DNA of 64,000 nt from Punica granatum (GCF_007655135.1 NC_045132.1:21136354-21200353); one strand, 5' to 3'. Counted from the stretch's first letter, positions 22,652-34,489 are shown. Notes: generated by a model not told the origin, from the letters alone. Program-made: numbers and translations.

Positions 22652-23841
22652 ATCTAGCTGTGTCTATCTATTTGTTTTCGCTGCAGAGAGTGTCATTTAG
22701 AGAGGATCTTAAATCAGAGTCATAACCATTGTCGTGCTTCGAAAAGAGAAATAAAGCAGCGTTTTAAGCACAAAACAGTAAAAATCCCTTTCCGGCCACA
22801 TCAGATCATATTCATCTGGAGGCATTTCCGGAAAAAATTCAAAGAAAGGAAAAATGTGATGTTTAAACAATACAGAAAACAAACTTTCTGGACAACAGTT
22901 CTAACTCCAATACATTTTTTCATGTCTGTAATGTCTATGAGCTCAACAAGCTCAACATGGTACAATATCAGCGGGCACAATATCGAGTGATATACCAATG
23001 AAAGAAAACACATACCAATGAACTCATTTTGCAATTACAGCTGACAATGGGGCTCCCTATCATATCCGTTGCATCGCCACCGGACTGCAAACAAGAGTAA
23101 TACATCCAGGTTCGAAATAATCAAACTTCATACATGAATAAACCAGTGACCAACTGAATGTTGTTAATGTATCCTAAGCTAATTTGCGTGAACACGCATA
23201 AAACCTGTCTACTGCATGCTCAAATTTCTTCTTGTTCTTGTTCCATGCTGTGGTATATTTCAAAGAATAGCCTTAACTTGAAAATGTATTTGCAATTTGC
23301 TTGCTAAAAACTCATCCGACAGTTCGTTCAGTCCTTTATACTCTCATATTCATGGATAATTCTGTCTGTTGTTCTATGAACTCCTGCAGGCTGTCACCCG
23401 CAAGGAAATTGACTTGCAAGTGGTGGAGATTCCAGCCACTATCATTTTTGGAAGATCTTTCTTCGGTAATCTACTCTTATCGATATTCAATGCTTACTTA
23501 CATTATAACCCCGAAATAAAAGCACGATTGTTCTAGACATACTATAAAGGTACATCAACAATTTGCCGATATTTGAAGCCATTATCTCTAAAATGCTTGA
23601 TTTGGGAGACTTCCCTATTTCTCTCATTCTCACTTTAGCAAACGTTTTCAATAGATACATTTTGTTATTTGACCAACCTGACAGAGAGAGAGCTGGGCCC
23701 ATTTGAAGTCTCATTATCACCAGATGATTCGCCTGAAGAGAGGGCTGTTGTGATTAATAGTCTCCAAAAGATGGTAATCTGGTTTGGATTTCGTCACCCT
23801 TTTCGAGGCCGATGCTCTCCTCGACGATCTCGACACTGCCG
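22652..23841 (-). promoter_or_regulatory. 5' region of the MULE GRF gene
   Basis: The right arm of the MULE between the GRF start and the terminal repeat. It contains the inner inverted repeat (23046-23133), which on the minus strand provides an acceptor-like TTTGCAG before 23084 and an ATG soon after, so an additional upstream exon is possible. Extra copies of the CGTCGAGGAGAGCAT motif adjoin the terminal repeat. Confidence 0.5.
23046..23133 (-). repeat. inner inverted repeat of the MULE, right copy
   Basis: Inverted match of 18551-18639. See that entry for the shared acceptor motif. Confidence 0.8.
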
Positions 23842-24301
23842 ACTCACCGATGCTCTCCTCGACGATGTCGATTTCGGCGAAGTAAATGGCCGATGCTCTC
23901 CTCGACGATCCTCACGGCCAACACTCTCAATTTCAGAACGAAGCTCGATCGAATTTGAGCCGTTGTCCAGAATTTGAAGATTTCTAGCGTAATTAGGGTT
24001 TGATTGAATTTTGGGGAAAGAAGAAGGAATTGGGGGCAATCCGTGAATTTTCGGGCGGGCGAAAGGAAGAAGGAAACGGCAGGGATGATGAACAGTGGGT
24101 GTTTAACGCCATCTTCATGAAGTTCCGTTAGGGACTTCTCATATTTTCAAACGGAAGGACCAATTCGTCCTAACGTTTGCAACGTCCGGACCAATTCGTC
24201 CTAACGTTTGTAACGTTCGGACCAATTTGTACACAGATTTTATTTCCGGGACGAACTTGCCATGAGGTGTATATTTCGGGGACCAAATTGTCAATTTTGT
24301 C
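23842..24301 (-). repeat. right terminal inverted repeat of the MULE (460 bp)
   Basis: Inverted match of 17442-17900. The near-equal length (460 against 459) and high similarity suggest a fairly recent or gene-converted pair. Confidence 0.93.
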
Positions 24302-24311
24302 TTTTAATTTT
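24302..24311. repeat. target-site duplication of the MULE, right copy
   Basis: TTTTAATTTT, identical to 17432-17441. Confidence 0.85.
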
Positions 24312-26514
24312 CTTTTTTAGATTTCAAAGTATTCATCTCTTAATTTCTATATTCGATTTAAAACTTATCATTAACAATGAAAAATAAATCATAATATTGA
24401 TATGTATAAATAAATATAAAATGATAAAATTTTTCTAGTTAATTAATATTGCGATTTTAAAATAAGAAGTGGAAAGAAAGGGGAGAGAAAAGAAATTGAG
24501 TAATACATTTTAAAGATTATTATTATTTATGCAGCATTTATAAATATTTATAGTTTCTAATTTGATAGTCCTATTACATATAAGTATCAATGTGAAATAT
24601 CAATTAATTTATTAAGAATAATTACTGAAGAAAATTTTGATATTTCTGTTTGGGATAACTCTGAGCAATGACAGTGGTCCGAGATGAATCTTTAGCATCA
24701 ATTATCTACTGAGAGAGTGATTGTTGGAGCTAGTTTCGGTATTTCGATTTTGGATAATCCCGATCAATGATAGTCATTCGGGACAAACCATTAGCATCAA
24801 TTTATTCAAAATTACAAAAAAAAAATATAAGCAAAATTACGAAAAGTCGATCAGCAATATATTGAGTTTGATATTTTTATATTAGCAATAGATTATAGAT
24901 ATCATATTTATGAGAGTACATCGAGGATCTAATTCTCTTGACATTCATATGCTCTGTCAAAATATAGACTGAGGAATCATTAGCATCAATATATATGATG
25001 AGGATTTAAATAATTTTAAGCCGAACTTGGTTTTGTCAAGACATTATGATGAGCCCTAAGCACGTGTGTTTTCTAATAAAATATTCCTACTTATCAAAAA
25101 AAAAGAGGGAAAAGAAAGAGAAGAAAGACTATCGTTCCAATACGTTTAATGTACATGCCGATCAACATTGTAAGTCAGTTACTTGAACTCACTACCTTGT
25201 TATGAATAATGGATCGTGAGCCCCCGCCACACACAATATAATATGCAATTTTTTAATTAGTTAGTAAAGAATGTACATTTTTTTTTATAAGTGATGGTGA
25301 TATTATCAACCACCAAAAATTCACGAGTATGTCCGCTTTTCCAAGAAAAACTCAGAAAGAGCAATTAGAAAATAATGGAAAATAAAAAATACAAAATGGA
25401 ATTCATTGTATTAGCCTTATAGATCTTCCTTATAACAGAAAAAATACAGAACAGAATAAAATCTGCAAAATTGATCAGTAAAAGGACAGTGAAGGGAGCT
25501 TGAGTTGCAAACTTAGTATCAACAGGATCCTTCTTCTCAAGTCAATACGAATTACATTTACTATTGCATCGAGGCCTCGCTGCAACTTTTTGGAAGAGCT
25601 GTGCTTTACCCTCCACGCCATATAACAAGTCCGAGGGAGAGCCGTGCTTTACCCTCCGATTCGGCTATTTCGAATCAGTGAGGGTGGCGTTTCGTAATTA
25701 CCATGAAAAGCAAGGCCACTTTAATTATTAGAGGAGTCGGACGATATTCCTCCGGAGCTTTTGGGAGAAAATATAATTTTCAGTGCATATTTCCATAGAA
25801 AATATAATCCACATATTGTAAACGCGTTGGTTGGTTCAGGCCGGAAAATAAATAAATAAATAAATAAGGAAGAGATAACGAAAAAAATAAATGGAGGCAT
25901 TGGTTGGTCGATATCTCGATCGGGCCCAGGTTGCATGGTAATGCTACTGTGGGCCTATGGGCTGCAAGCCTGCAATGAACAAAGGACAGGGCCCACAGTT
26001 CAGGCTAACTTGGGGAAATATATGTATATTATTTGTTGCTCTCACGAGAGCCCCCCCAGAAAGAGATGAGAAGCTTTGACCTAAGCATCTTCGGTAAACT
26101 CTCAACTCATACTAAATCGTTCTTTTCACATTCCCTGTATTAAAACATAAGATACATTACGTCAACAGAAATTACTTTTGTCGAAAAAGTTAATTTTAAT
26201 TATAAGTCTCAATATCATGCATGGTGCTCTCCCTTCATTTCCCTCACCATTTGACCCAATCATCTCCTCTCTCTCTCTCTCTCTCTCTCTGTCTCAACGT
26301 CTATCTATGTATTTATGTTTCTATGTCATGTTTTTTTTTTTTCATATAAATCTATGTCAGGTATTTACGTACATATGCTTTTCAAAAACCAAACTCTTAA
26401 TAAAAGTTTTTAAAATAGATGGGCCATTAATTATCCTCTTCGATTTCTCCAAATATAACCGTCTCTTCCTCCTTTTTCAATTTTCATTGTTTTTGTTGGA
26501 AAACCCATGAGGCT
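24312..26514. other. repeat-rich spacer, no gene
   Basis: Contains a diverged two-copy repeat at about 24635-24705 and 24735-24805 (sharing TTAGCATCAATT), a LINE-like 3' tail near 25070, and a (CT)n run at about 26264-26291. The sequence at 25580-25690 repeats GTGCTTTACCCTCC twice. The open frames at 25721-25936 and 26178-26510 are low-complexity and unrecognised. Confidence 0.5.
25040..25105 (+). mobile_element. possible LINE 3' tail
   Basis: TCTAATAAAATATTCCTAC followed by TTATC and a run of nine A is the style of plant LINE 3' ends. No reverse-transcriptase coding sequence lies upstream, so at most it is a strongly 5'-truncated copy. Confidence 0.35.
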
Positions 26515-27087
26515 ACTTGGACTTGAATCCATTCGTAATCTAAAAGTTTAAGTCAATGAGTTATTGGACTTTGCTACATATAAGCCCCCTCCATTTTCTT
26601 CTTTGGGGCCGATGTGGGACAAATTCTTTTGTCCCTTACCTCTATCATTCGCCCTCACGTGGCAATCTATCATCTTTTTAGACTTTTCAAGTGCCCTTAA
26701 CTGCCCAACCTAACCACGAGATCCCATACTGTAGTCCTCACTAGACTACGGGCCACCCTCTCTTGGGTCACAAACATTCTCCCTCACATTGAGGTCCAGA
26801 CCTAGGCCACCCTCGACTTACCTTGAGGTCTCATCTTGGCTGTGGGATCCCACTCGAGGCTCACTACTTGCGGCATTTGAGTTTGGGCTCATGTTGGGTG
26901 TGATGTAGGCCTGCACAGTGCGCATGTCTCCCCAGGATAGTTACATTTTTAGCTTTGATATCACATGTTGGACCGGATTTAAATGAGTTCAGACCTATCT
27001 GTAACCCAAAAATTTAAGTTAATAAATTACTAGACTCGTACATCTTACAAACTCATACAGTTCGTTTTAATTTTTTCATGTGGGACA
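26515..27087 (-). mobile_element. TRIM-like miniature LTR retroelement
   Basis: Two diverged direct repeats of about 110-120 bp (26515-26621 and 26966-27087) flank about 345 bp without coding capacity. On the minus strand each repeat begins TGTCCCACAT and the right one ends CCAACA. Next to it lies TGATATCAAAGC (revcomp of 26952-26963), close to the TGGTATCAGAGC primer site complementary to initiator tRNA-Met, and the left repeat is preceded on the minus strand by a purine-rich tract. The size, non-coding interior and primer site fit a TRIM. I could not find a clean target duplication. Confidence 0.65.
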
Positions 27088-29311
27088 AACCTTTCTCCCT
27101 TATTTTGAGCAGTTTTGAATTCCCAAAAGCTCAAAATTTCTTATTAAAAAACCGAAGGCCTCCTTTGAGTGGCTATGGTTGAGGCATGAAATTCCATGCA
27201 TGTTAAACTAACTCAATTATTTCCGTTATTTTTCTACTTGCATTTTTTTTTCATTTATGTTTAACATACTTGCATATTGAATTATACATACCCCTCATTA
27301 TCTTTGAACTTGCAGGTGATCTATAATACCGTTGCAACGTCTCTTGGTATGCAAATGTTACTTATAATATTTCTAATTAATTAATTAGAAATCCAATAAA
27401 ATAAACATAATAATACCCTTTTTTTCACCATGAGTAGTCCTCCTTTCAAGTACCTTTCATAAATTCAACTAAGAAAATTATTTATTAAAAGCAAAAAATC
27501 TCGCACAACATGTAGGATACAGAAGTATTTTGAATTTTGATAATATATTCTCATTATCTTACATATTCCAGTCATCCATAATAAATATGTAAATGTTATT
27601 TATAACATATCAATTAAATATACCCAACTGTCGACTCATTAATTATATTTTAAAAATATATTACAAAATATATTAACTAAAATTTAGTTATATATATAGA
27701 GGTCCGCCCAGCACGTGGAGTAGCTTTCTATTATTCAACATTTGATGTCCTATAAGCGTTCATTGATTTTCTCTGCCTTTCTCTATGCTTTTTGTTCCCC
27801 TCATCGTAAGAGAGTCCCATGCTGAGCTTATCCTAATATAGGCTTAGGAGAAAGGAAAAGGTCTCACCAGCGACCCAAAAACATTGAAACTCTAATCCTT
27901 TCCAAACAAGAGCATGTACTACTTCATTACATCTATTTTCGCGTATAAAGGACCATATTCTTCCTGTTCAGAATTTTGCATAATTAAAAAGGACCCGGTA
28001 ATATTACAGAATAGAGGGTCACGTATAGGGATTTTATATGCTGCTTGGATGGAATTTAATTCCGATTTAGCCTATTGCCACCAATTTTAGAAATCACCAG
28101 TTTCGTCTATTTGTTGGCCTGGAATTATGACAGCGGTTATTACCAATAACCGCTCAGTAGACATTTGTATAATTGTAATAGTAGTCCCTTTATCCCGATA
28201 TTCCGGTTTAAGGTGCAGAATGTACTGCTCTAATACCATCTTCCAAAAATGTATCATCCATATATATATACACGCACGACAACACCCTCAAAACTCGATG
28301 AGTCTGAAAATATCAAAAATAAGTACCCGATTCCTTTTCCTCACCATCTAGTACATCAGATAAGTTTTCTGATCTTGTATATCTTCTGTATATATTAGAG
28401 ACAAAAAAGGAAACTTCGAGAGGATAAATGATGTTGTAATAAAGCAATAATAGTCGCTTGAACAGTTTTTTTGTGCGGACGACGCTCGACCGCAATAGAT
28501 AATGTGAGAAGTCGATCAGAAGCAGACCGATATTTTTCATGTCACCTATGTGGGGAGCATTATATACATTCAGTTCTTTTCATTTTTCATCTCTGCCGGA
28601 GCATCCAACCACTTTATATTAATTATTAATCTCTAATTTGACATACAATGTTTCCATATATATGTGCGTGTGTGTGTGGACTGTGTAGTGTATATATAAA
28701 ATACATGCGAGGCTTCAAATATGTTGGATAAATTGGGAATTATCATTGGTCGAATTATTGCCTTTAGAAGTTAAGTTTGAAGAACCTGCAATTTAAACAT
28801 AGATGTTATTATTTTTAGAAACATGTGAAATGCATGCTAAGCCGGATGAGGGGCACATCGTCAGGTTCGGAGAATCGAGAACATGAGACAGAACAAAGAG
28901 TATTCGATTCAAATTAGTATACTGTCGTGAAAATGAAGGGCGGATGCATATGGCCACAAGCTTGGGATTTTATTTGGGTGAGTATGTGGTGGTGAATGAA
29001 AATGAGGAAGGGAACCATTGTGCTTGTGTTCTCCCTTTTAGCTCCAAAATATATCTAAACGGATACTAATAATTGGCTGTGCTAATTCGAAATTTCACGA
29101 TCATAGATCTTGCCAGACAAAAGGGAGCTGGAGATTTTCAGTCGCGATATTCATGTGCACGCCATATTCTGATTAGGAAGAACATGCAATGACATGCGTG
29201 TTGCATGCATACATTTCTTTTGTGTCTAAAATTTGTTTGACTATGAGAAATGACCTATAGTACAGTAACACACGTTATCGATTGGAATCAAGAGGTTTCA
29301 GCTGATTCAAT
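27088..29311. other. intergenic DNA, no gene recognised
   Basis: AT-rich. The small open frames at 28127-28351 and 28313-28540 have no family features. A GT-rich stretch lies near 28660-28680. Confidence 0.6.
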
Positions 29312-30183
29312 TCTCACCGGTGAAACTTTTCCATGCCCTTTGATTTCCTCAAGCTTTGATTAGTTTACTACAACCATTAGCATTCTGTGTAATCGAAAAC
29401 TGACTGTTTCAATTGTATATATATTGTTGCCTGATTCAATCTCTTGACACTTTATCAGTGATTTGTTCGATTTCATTTCAAATAAAGAGCACGCTTACAG
29501 ATCGAAAAATTGTATATATATCGTTGTCCGTTGATTTGATTACGATATGAATGTTATATAGTGGGCCAATGTTGTCAGGTGAAGCTTTCCTTGATAAACA
29601 CTGTAAGGCCGTGTTTAGTAGGCATAAATGGAAATGATTATATATATGTAATGGAATCAATGATATTAGGTGCAACCACTTTTCGGTTATAAGGGGAATT
29701 ATGGAGATAGTACTAGTAAAAAAAACCTAGCTAATAAAGAGTACAGGTACTCTCAACACAAGAATAAAAAAACACGGAACATTGAGTTCGTGAATAATTA
29801 TGAGCTTTGCAAGCTATTGAAGATAGTAAAGAGAAAAGGAAAGGCATCAAGATGATCCTTCTCTGTCTCTTTTTTAGCATATATTGAGGAAATGAACAAC
29901 CGAGTTTTTAAAATTTTGGAGAATTTTATAGATATTTTGTTAAACATATGGATTAAGATGTTTAGTTTTTTGATAGAGAGTTGATTAGCGGATGTTAGCC
30001 TATTCATTATGTAAATGATCATTCGACTACCCCCTAAGTTTGCTTTTAAGTACTCGTGGGTTTTTTAACCTTTTGTACATGTGTTTGCACATTCTCAATA
30101 CTTTTATCGATAAAAAAAATCGAACACAGAACCTTTTAGATATCATATGAGAGCGTGTGTCACTGCTTTATACTCTCTTTTCT

Positions 30184-30605
30184 GAGAAGTTATTGAGTGA
30201 TTCTATTTTGCCACGTGACGTGAGAAAGCACTAATTAAATTGCATGAAATAGAGAAATTAATACTAATCACTTATGAAAGCCCCAGAGAAAAAGAAGGAG
30301 GTGTATGAAATCCCTCCAGAACTAATTTCATCTGCCTCCAAACCTCCAAAAGAAGAAAAGGAGAAGAAGAACGGAAGTGATGAAGAAGAAGAAGATCCTC
30401 AGGGAGCCTTTATGGTTTTCCGTAAGGAAAACCCTGTGAGCTCCTTTCTTAAGGAGCAATGCGAGGAAAGTCAAATGGTGGTTAAAAAATAAACATCCGA
30501 CTCAATATTAGAGGAAGAATCAGAAATTGGCATAATTATTCTTTGTTAAACGATTTTTATTGATTATTCCACCCGTGAGTATGAGGTAGGATTTAAAATT
30601 TTTTC
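30184..30605 (+). mobile_element. 422-bp insertion with 9-bp target duplication, carrying an ORF
   Basis: Flanked by CTCTTTTCT at 30175-30183 and 30606-30614. The duplicate block at about 13300-13310 has a single C-and-T-rich site (CCTCTTTTTTTAGA) and no insert. The ends start GAGAAG and, inverted, GAAAAA, only weakly similar, so a Pack-MULE or a TIR-poor MULE is possible but unproved. A nine-base duplication fits MULEs best. Confidence 0.75.
30274..30492 (+). CDS. small Lys/Glu-rich ORF inside the 422-bp insertion, unknown
   Basis: 72 codons from ATG to TAA. It starts MKAPEKKKEVYEIPPE, has an acidic run (DEEEEDPQG) and ends in QMVVKK. The composition is ordered and unlike the surrounding AT-rich DNA: GAA/GAG and AAG/AAA codons, normal plant codon use. 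It may be a captured exon of a cellular gene. I do not recognise the parent. No splice sites are evident, although GTGAG within it near 30436 could be an old donor. Confidence 0.4.
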   Translation: MKAPEKKKEVYEIPPELISSASKPPKEEKEKKNGSDEEEEDPQGAFMVFRKENPVSSFLKEQCEESQMVVKK

Positions 30606-32414
30606 CTCTTTTCTAGACCAACCATTTTGCATGGTTGTTTCCTTTTTTTCTTTTTCCCCCCTTTTAGGTTCACACTTGCCAAATATGCACCGACTCTTAA
30701 AAAACTTTCGCCCTTTAGTTATTATGATTAATTCGACTGAAATCGACATTGTGCAACGAATCACCAGCGTCAGCATGAGCCAGTTATTTCTTCTATCAAC
30801 CTCCAATTTCGGATTGAGATTGACGATATTAGTAACTACGTATAAATGAACATGCAACTCTAGAGAACTTTATCTATATCCTATATTTTGTACTTCAATA
30901 ATGAAATTGGAAAATACAACAATTGTATATGATTTCTTTTACTATGCAAGTGCTGTTCTAACAGATTTATGTACGGAAAGTTCGTGCATGCTTGATAGAT
31001 GTAGCCTTTCCCACTAAGCCTATGAGCTTGAGTTCTAATTATTTTCTCTTGGACCGATCATATGGGGAAGCATTAGGTTCTTTCCGCTTCATAAAATAAA
31101 TTATTTCACTATGCGCGCGCGCGCACACACATACATATATATATATATGCTATAGAGAGTAGGTAGGCAATTAATACAAACTTTATTTCTTAAACTTATA
31201 ATATACCTATATATGAAGGTATAATATATGTGATAAAGCATGGAAAAGTTAATTTTGTAATAAATATGAAGTTTGCCCTTTTTTATTATGTAAAAAGAGC
31301 TTTCATATGTATATTAAAATATTAGTTGGCTTGATTGAGTTTGTTTTGGATAAAGGTATTACAGGTTTGATGCTGATCCATCCATAATCACTCCTAGCTA
31401 GTTTTGATGGCATCAAATTCAATATCTGATTTGTTGATTGTTTGTTCAGCTCGAAGACATAGAAATAATATGTCGTGTTAAAAAGAACAAAATGAAAGTG
31501 AAACCCAAGCAGACAAATGGGACCAAGACCGACACAACGAATCCGAGTAGATCGCATGCTTAAAATATATATAGGTTTGGCATTTACCATTATCTTGTGC
31601 TTTTCTCCGGCGCGCACAACCCTATATATCTTGTTGAATTTGCTAGGGTACATAATAGAGAGGAGGACATGCTACTTCAAAGTGATAGATTCCAATCATA
31701 TATATATGTGTGTGTATGTATATATATGTGGGGAAAGGGCAAGGCGGGGTCCGGGATACCCAAAGTCTTCATCCTCCTATGACTTTCGTGCAACCCTAAA
31801 GAGATAAAGGTCATAGCACAAATCCCACTTTGAAAGACCAACAGAAGAACAACCAATTTGAAATCCGACTCCAAGAATCTTGTATAATTATATCTCGTAA
31901 AGAACCAATCAGTATATATTTAATATATTAATTATATATGTGACAGTATGCTGCGTCTTACTTGTCTACAAATGTAGCCCTTATCTTTTCTTGCACGTAA
32001 TAGTCATATATATGATCAATTAATTGCATATTAATATTAATAATTGATGATATATTATGGAAACAAAAATTAAAACTTGACCTTGATTAATTTCCTCATT
32101 CTCTTTCCAATGACTAATGTGGGGCACACTCCCAAGAACATCCAAGAACACATATTCCCTCATCATACAAAATTATGAATGCGGTAATTTTATAACTATA
32201 AAGTGATGGACTTCCCCACTACTCTCAATCATTTCAAGAACCCGCCCCGCCCCCGGCCCCCCCCCTCCCCACCATCTCCAACACCCAATTCTTTTTGCTC
32301 ATATCTCTTCCCTTCCTTTCCTTCCTCTTCACTTCTCCCTATCATCACCTTCCTAAACACTTCCTACCTTATAGTGCTCTCAATTCCTAAACAAGACATG
32401 TAAATGTACCTCTC

Positions 32415-32424
32415 TATATATAAG
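32415..32424 (+). promoter_or_regulatory. TATA box of the BIG GRAIN 1-like gene
   Basis: TATATATAAG about 70 bp before the first ATG, in a C/T-rich context. The same motif is preserved at about 15467-15474 in the pseudogene copy. Confidence 0.6.
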
Positions 32425-32491
32425 TCCCAAAATCATCTCTTCTAGGTGTACTCCAAAGTGAAACCCTTGTTACTTCGTGCTATTTTCTCTC

Positions 32492-33493
32492 ATGTTCATG
32501 ACGACCGGTAACTCGGACATAACTCTAAAGGCATATCCGTCGTTCCACCAGAGGAAGCATGACTCAGGTGAGCTCGACGTGTTTGAAGCCACACGGTACT
32601 ACTCCGGACAGAATGAGTCGGGGTTGGGCCCTCACGGGGCCTCGCATCCTTGGCGGACGCGGAGAATGAGCCTGGATGAGCATGTGAGGCGGTCTTCACT
32701 ATTTCTTCACCAAGGGCAGCTCGGGAAGCAAATCAAAAACAACAACAATACCAACGACCATAGGCACAAGCATGAACCGAGGCAGCCGAGGTCTCCTGGT
32801 GGGAGGCTTGCGAGCTTCCTTAACTCCCTCTTCAACCAGTCAAATTCGAAGAAGAAGAAGTCGAACAAGTCTAGCAGCAGTGGTAGTGGCTCAGTGCTGC
32901 AGTCATCGGGGAAGGAGCACGAGGATCCTGACCAGAGGAGGCGGAGGAGGAGCAGCATAAGCCACTTTAGGAGCTCTAGTACTAGTAGTGTGACGGAGTC
33001 CCATTCCAAGTCTAGAACTGGCAATGTTATTAGCAACGATCATACAAATTATGGCAATAACGTTCATCCTAGTGTGACAACTCCCACAAAGTCTTACAAG
33101 GACTTAAGGAGCTTCTTGGACCATGGGCAAGTCGAAGCTAGTAGTAAGCCTATAGCTTCCACTGGGGACAAGACGAAGATACGTTCGGGTTCAATTGGTG
33201 GGAAATCGAGATCCGAGTTGAAGTCGTTAGAAAACGAAGAGAAGGTCATCTGTGGCATGGAGTTCTATAGGAAGTTCAAAGATAACAAGAACAACAACAA
33301 CAACAATAATAATGCTGGCAGCAAAGAAAGTATGTTAGTAGCGGAGGAAGAAGAGAGCGATTCAAGCTCTGATCTGTTCGAGTTGCAGATAGGCGGTGGA
33401 GGCTACTGCTCGAGTGACTTGCCTGTGTATGATACCACGCATATTGAGAGGATCAAGACCGGAGCTCCCATTTCCATCAACGCTCCCTCCTAG
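32492..33493 (+). CDS. BIG GRAIN 1-like protein (putative regulator of auxin response/growth)
   Basis: An intronless frame of 333 residues ending TAG at 33491-33493. The start at 32492 is the first ATG after the TATA box; a second in-frame ATG follows two codons later (32498). Conserved blocks in order: SGELDVFEATRYYSG near the N-terminus, MSLDEH, PGGRLASFLNSLFNQ with a following Lys run, RRRRSSISHFRS, CGMEFYRKFKD, ESDSSSDLFELQ and a C-terminal LPVYDTT. Long Asn and Ser runs link them, so most of the chain is probably disordered. This block order is what I recall of plant BIG GRAIN 1-like proteins, whose rice member promotes auxin transport and grain size at the plasma membrane. No membrane segment is seen here. 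A truncated tandem copy lies at 15546-16346. Confidence 0.72.
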   Translation: MFMTTGNSDITLKAYPSFHQRKHDSGELDVFEATRYYSGQNESGLGPHGASHPWRTRRMSLDEHVRRSSLFLHQGQLGKQIKNNNNTNDHRHKHEPRQPRSPGGRLASFLNSLFNQSNSKKKKSNKSSSSGSGSVLQSSGKEHEDPDQRRRRRSSISHFRSSSTSSVTESHSKSRTGNVISNDHTNYGNNVHPSVTTPTKSYKDLRSFLDHGQVEASSKPIASTGDKTKIRSGSIGGKSRSELKSLENEEKVICGMEFYRKFKDNKNNNNNNNNAGSKESMLVAEEEESDSSSDLFELQIGGGGYCSSDLPVYDTTHIERIKTGAPISINAPS

Positions 33494-34489
33494 ATATTCA
33501 AATATTATTAGTCATTTATTGTCTTGACCACTACATTGTAATGAGAAGTATGGATTAATCCTTTTGATGTTACTGTGTTTTCACGGATCTCTTTCTGAAT
33601 TTTATCTCAATTATGCCTCAAAAAACGAAAATATCGATCTTCAAAGAAGCCAGGCGCACTGAGTATGCTGCGATGAGTACTTGTGGTTGCTTGGTTTGGC
33701 GCATGACTTGGATTATCCAGTGAAGTAAGAACATCATCTTGGATGGAATTCACTTATTAAGAGATAATCAATGTGAAGTACATGACCAATCAACATAGAT
33801 GATATCATTGCTATAAGTAAACGCGAGATCTTTAATTTGAGAAGGCATTCGTCAAGATTGTAATGTTACAATTTGGAAATTGAGATATGTGTAGTCTAGC
33901 TAATAATATTTATTTCAATGTGGAGTAGAATTAAGGTTCTTCATGTCTGGAAAGCAGTGGACAACATGATCATCCCTCTAAACATTATCTTGACTTTGCG
34001 TACATGTAATCGTGGGGGAGGTGTGTGGTGTGGGTTCAAAAACTTACATATCTTTCGCATGCTCTTAAAAAGCTTATTAGATGCCCAATTCGGTAATTTT
34101 CTTCTTTCCATTTTCGACATTTTCCTTTGTTTTGAATTTCCCTTTCCATGGGTTATCAATTGGATATTCTAATCTTACCTGGTAAAATTACCGTTCTAAT
34201 ATATCAAATGTTAACGAAAGCATGATGGATTATTTATACATATATAGATCTCTGATTCGTATTATACATCAGCCCGAGAACTATATCGTATCGTAAATGA
34301 GAATACATGGGGCCCGCCATCCCAGGCTATATTTGGCTCTCGTTTGATATGGCGGGAGTAAATCTCTATCCTGTTAGGCTGTTGCTGCTATGAATATAGA
34401 AGGACAATTTGATATATGAAATGGATCTATATGCCAGTGAAAATGTATAATCCTTTGAAAAGATTTTGTCGAGATTAAGAATCAGCGAG
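33494..34489. other. intergenic DNA between the BIG GRAIN 1-like gene and tRNA-Asp
   Basis: The first 100-150 bp are probably the 3' UTR; no standard AATAAA is obvious, the nearest being AATGAG-type signals. The open frames at 33918-34172 and 33941-34159 overlap on opposite strands and match nothing known. Confidence 0.5.

Larger units (their letters stand above)
17442..24301 (+). mobile_element. Mutator-like element (MULE), 6.86 kb, with mudrA-type and GRF genes
   Basis: A complete DNA transposon by structure. Both ends begin GACAAAATTGACAATTTGG, with long terminal inverted repeats at 17442-17900 and 23842-24301, and identical 10-bp flanks. Inside are a plus-strand mudrA-type transposase gene (18801-21614), a minisatellite (about 21708-22080) and a minus-strand GRF zinc-finger gene (22208-22651), so the two genes converge on the minisatellite. 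A second, inner inverted pair (18551-18639 and 23046-23133) continues the symmetry. It sits inside the second unit of the tandem duplication. Both genes carry disabling changes, so this copy is no longer autonomous. Confidence 0.95.
29312..33319 (+). repeat. segmental duplicate block B' (second copy, with intact gene)
   Basis: Collinear with 12423-16346. It carries the intact BIG GRAIN 1-like gene and a private 422-bp insertion, and keeps the empty site of the MITE found in the other copy. Confidence 0.9.
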
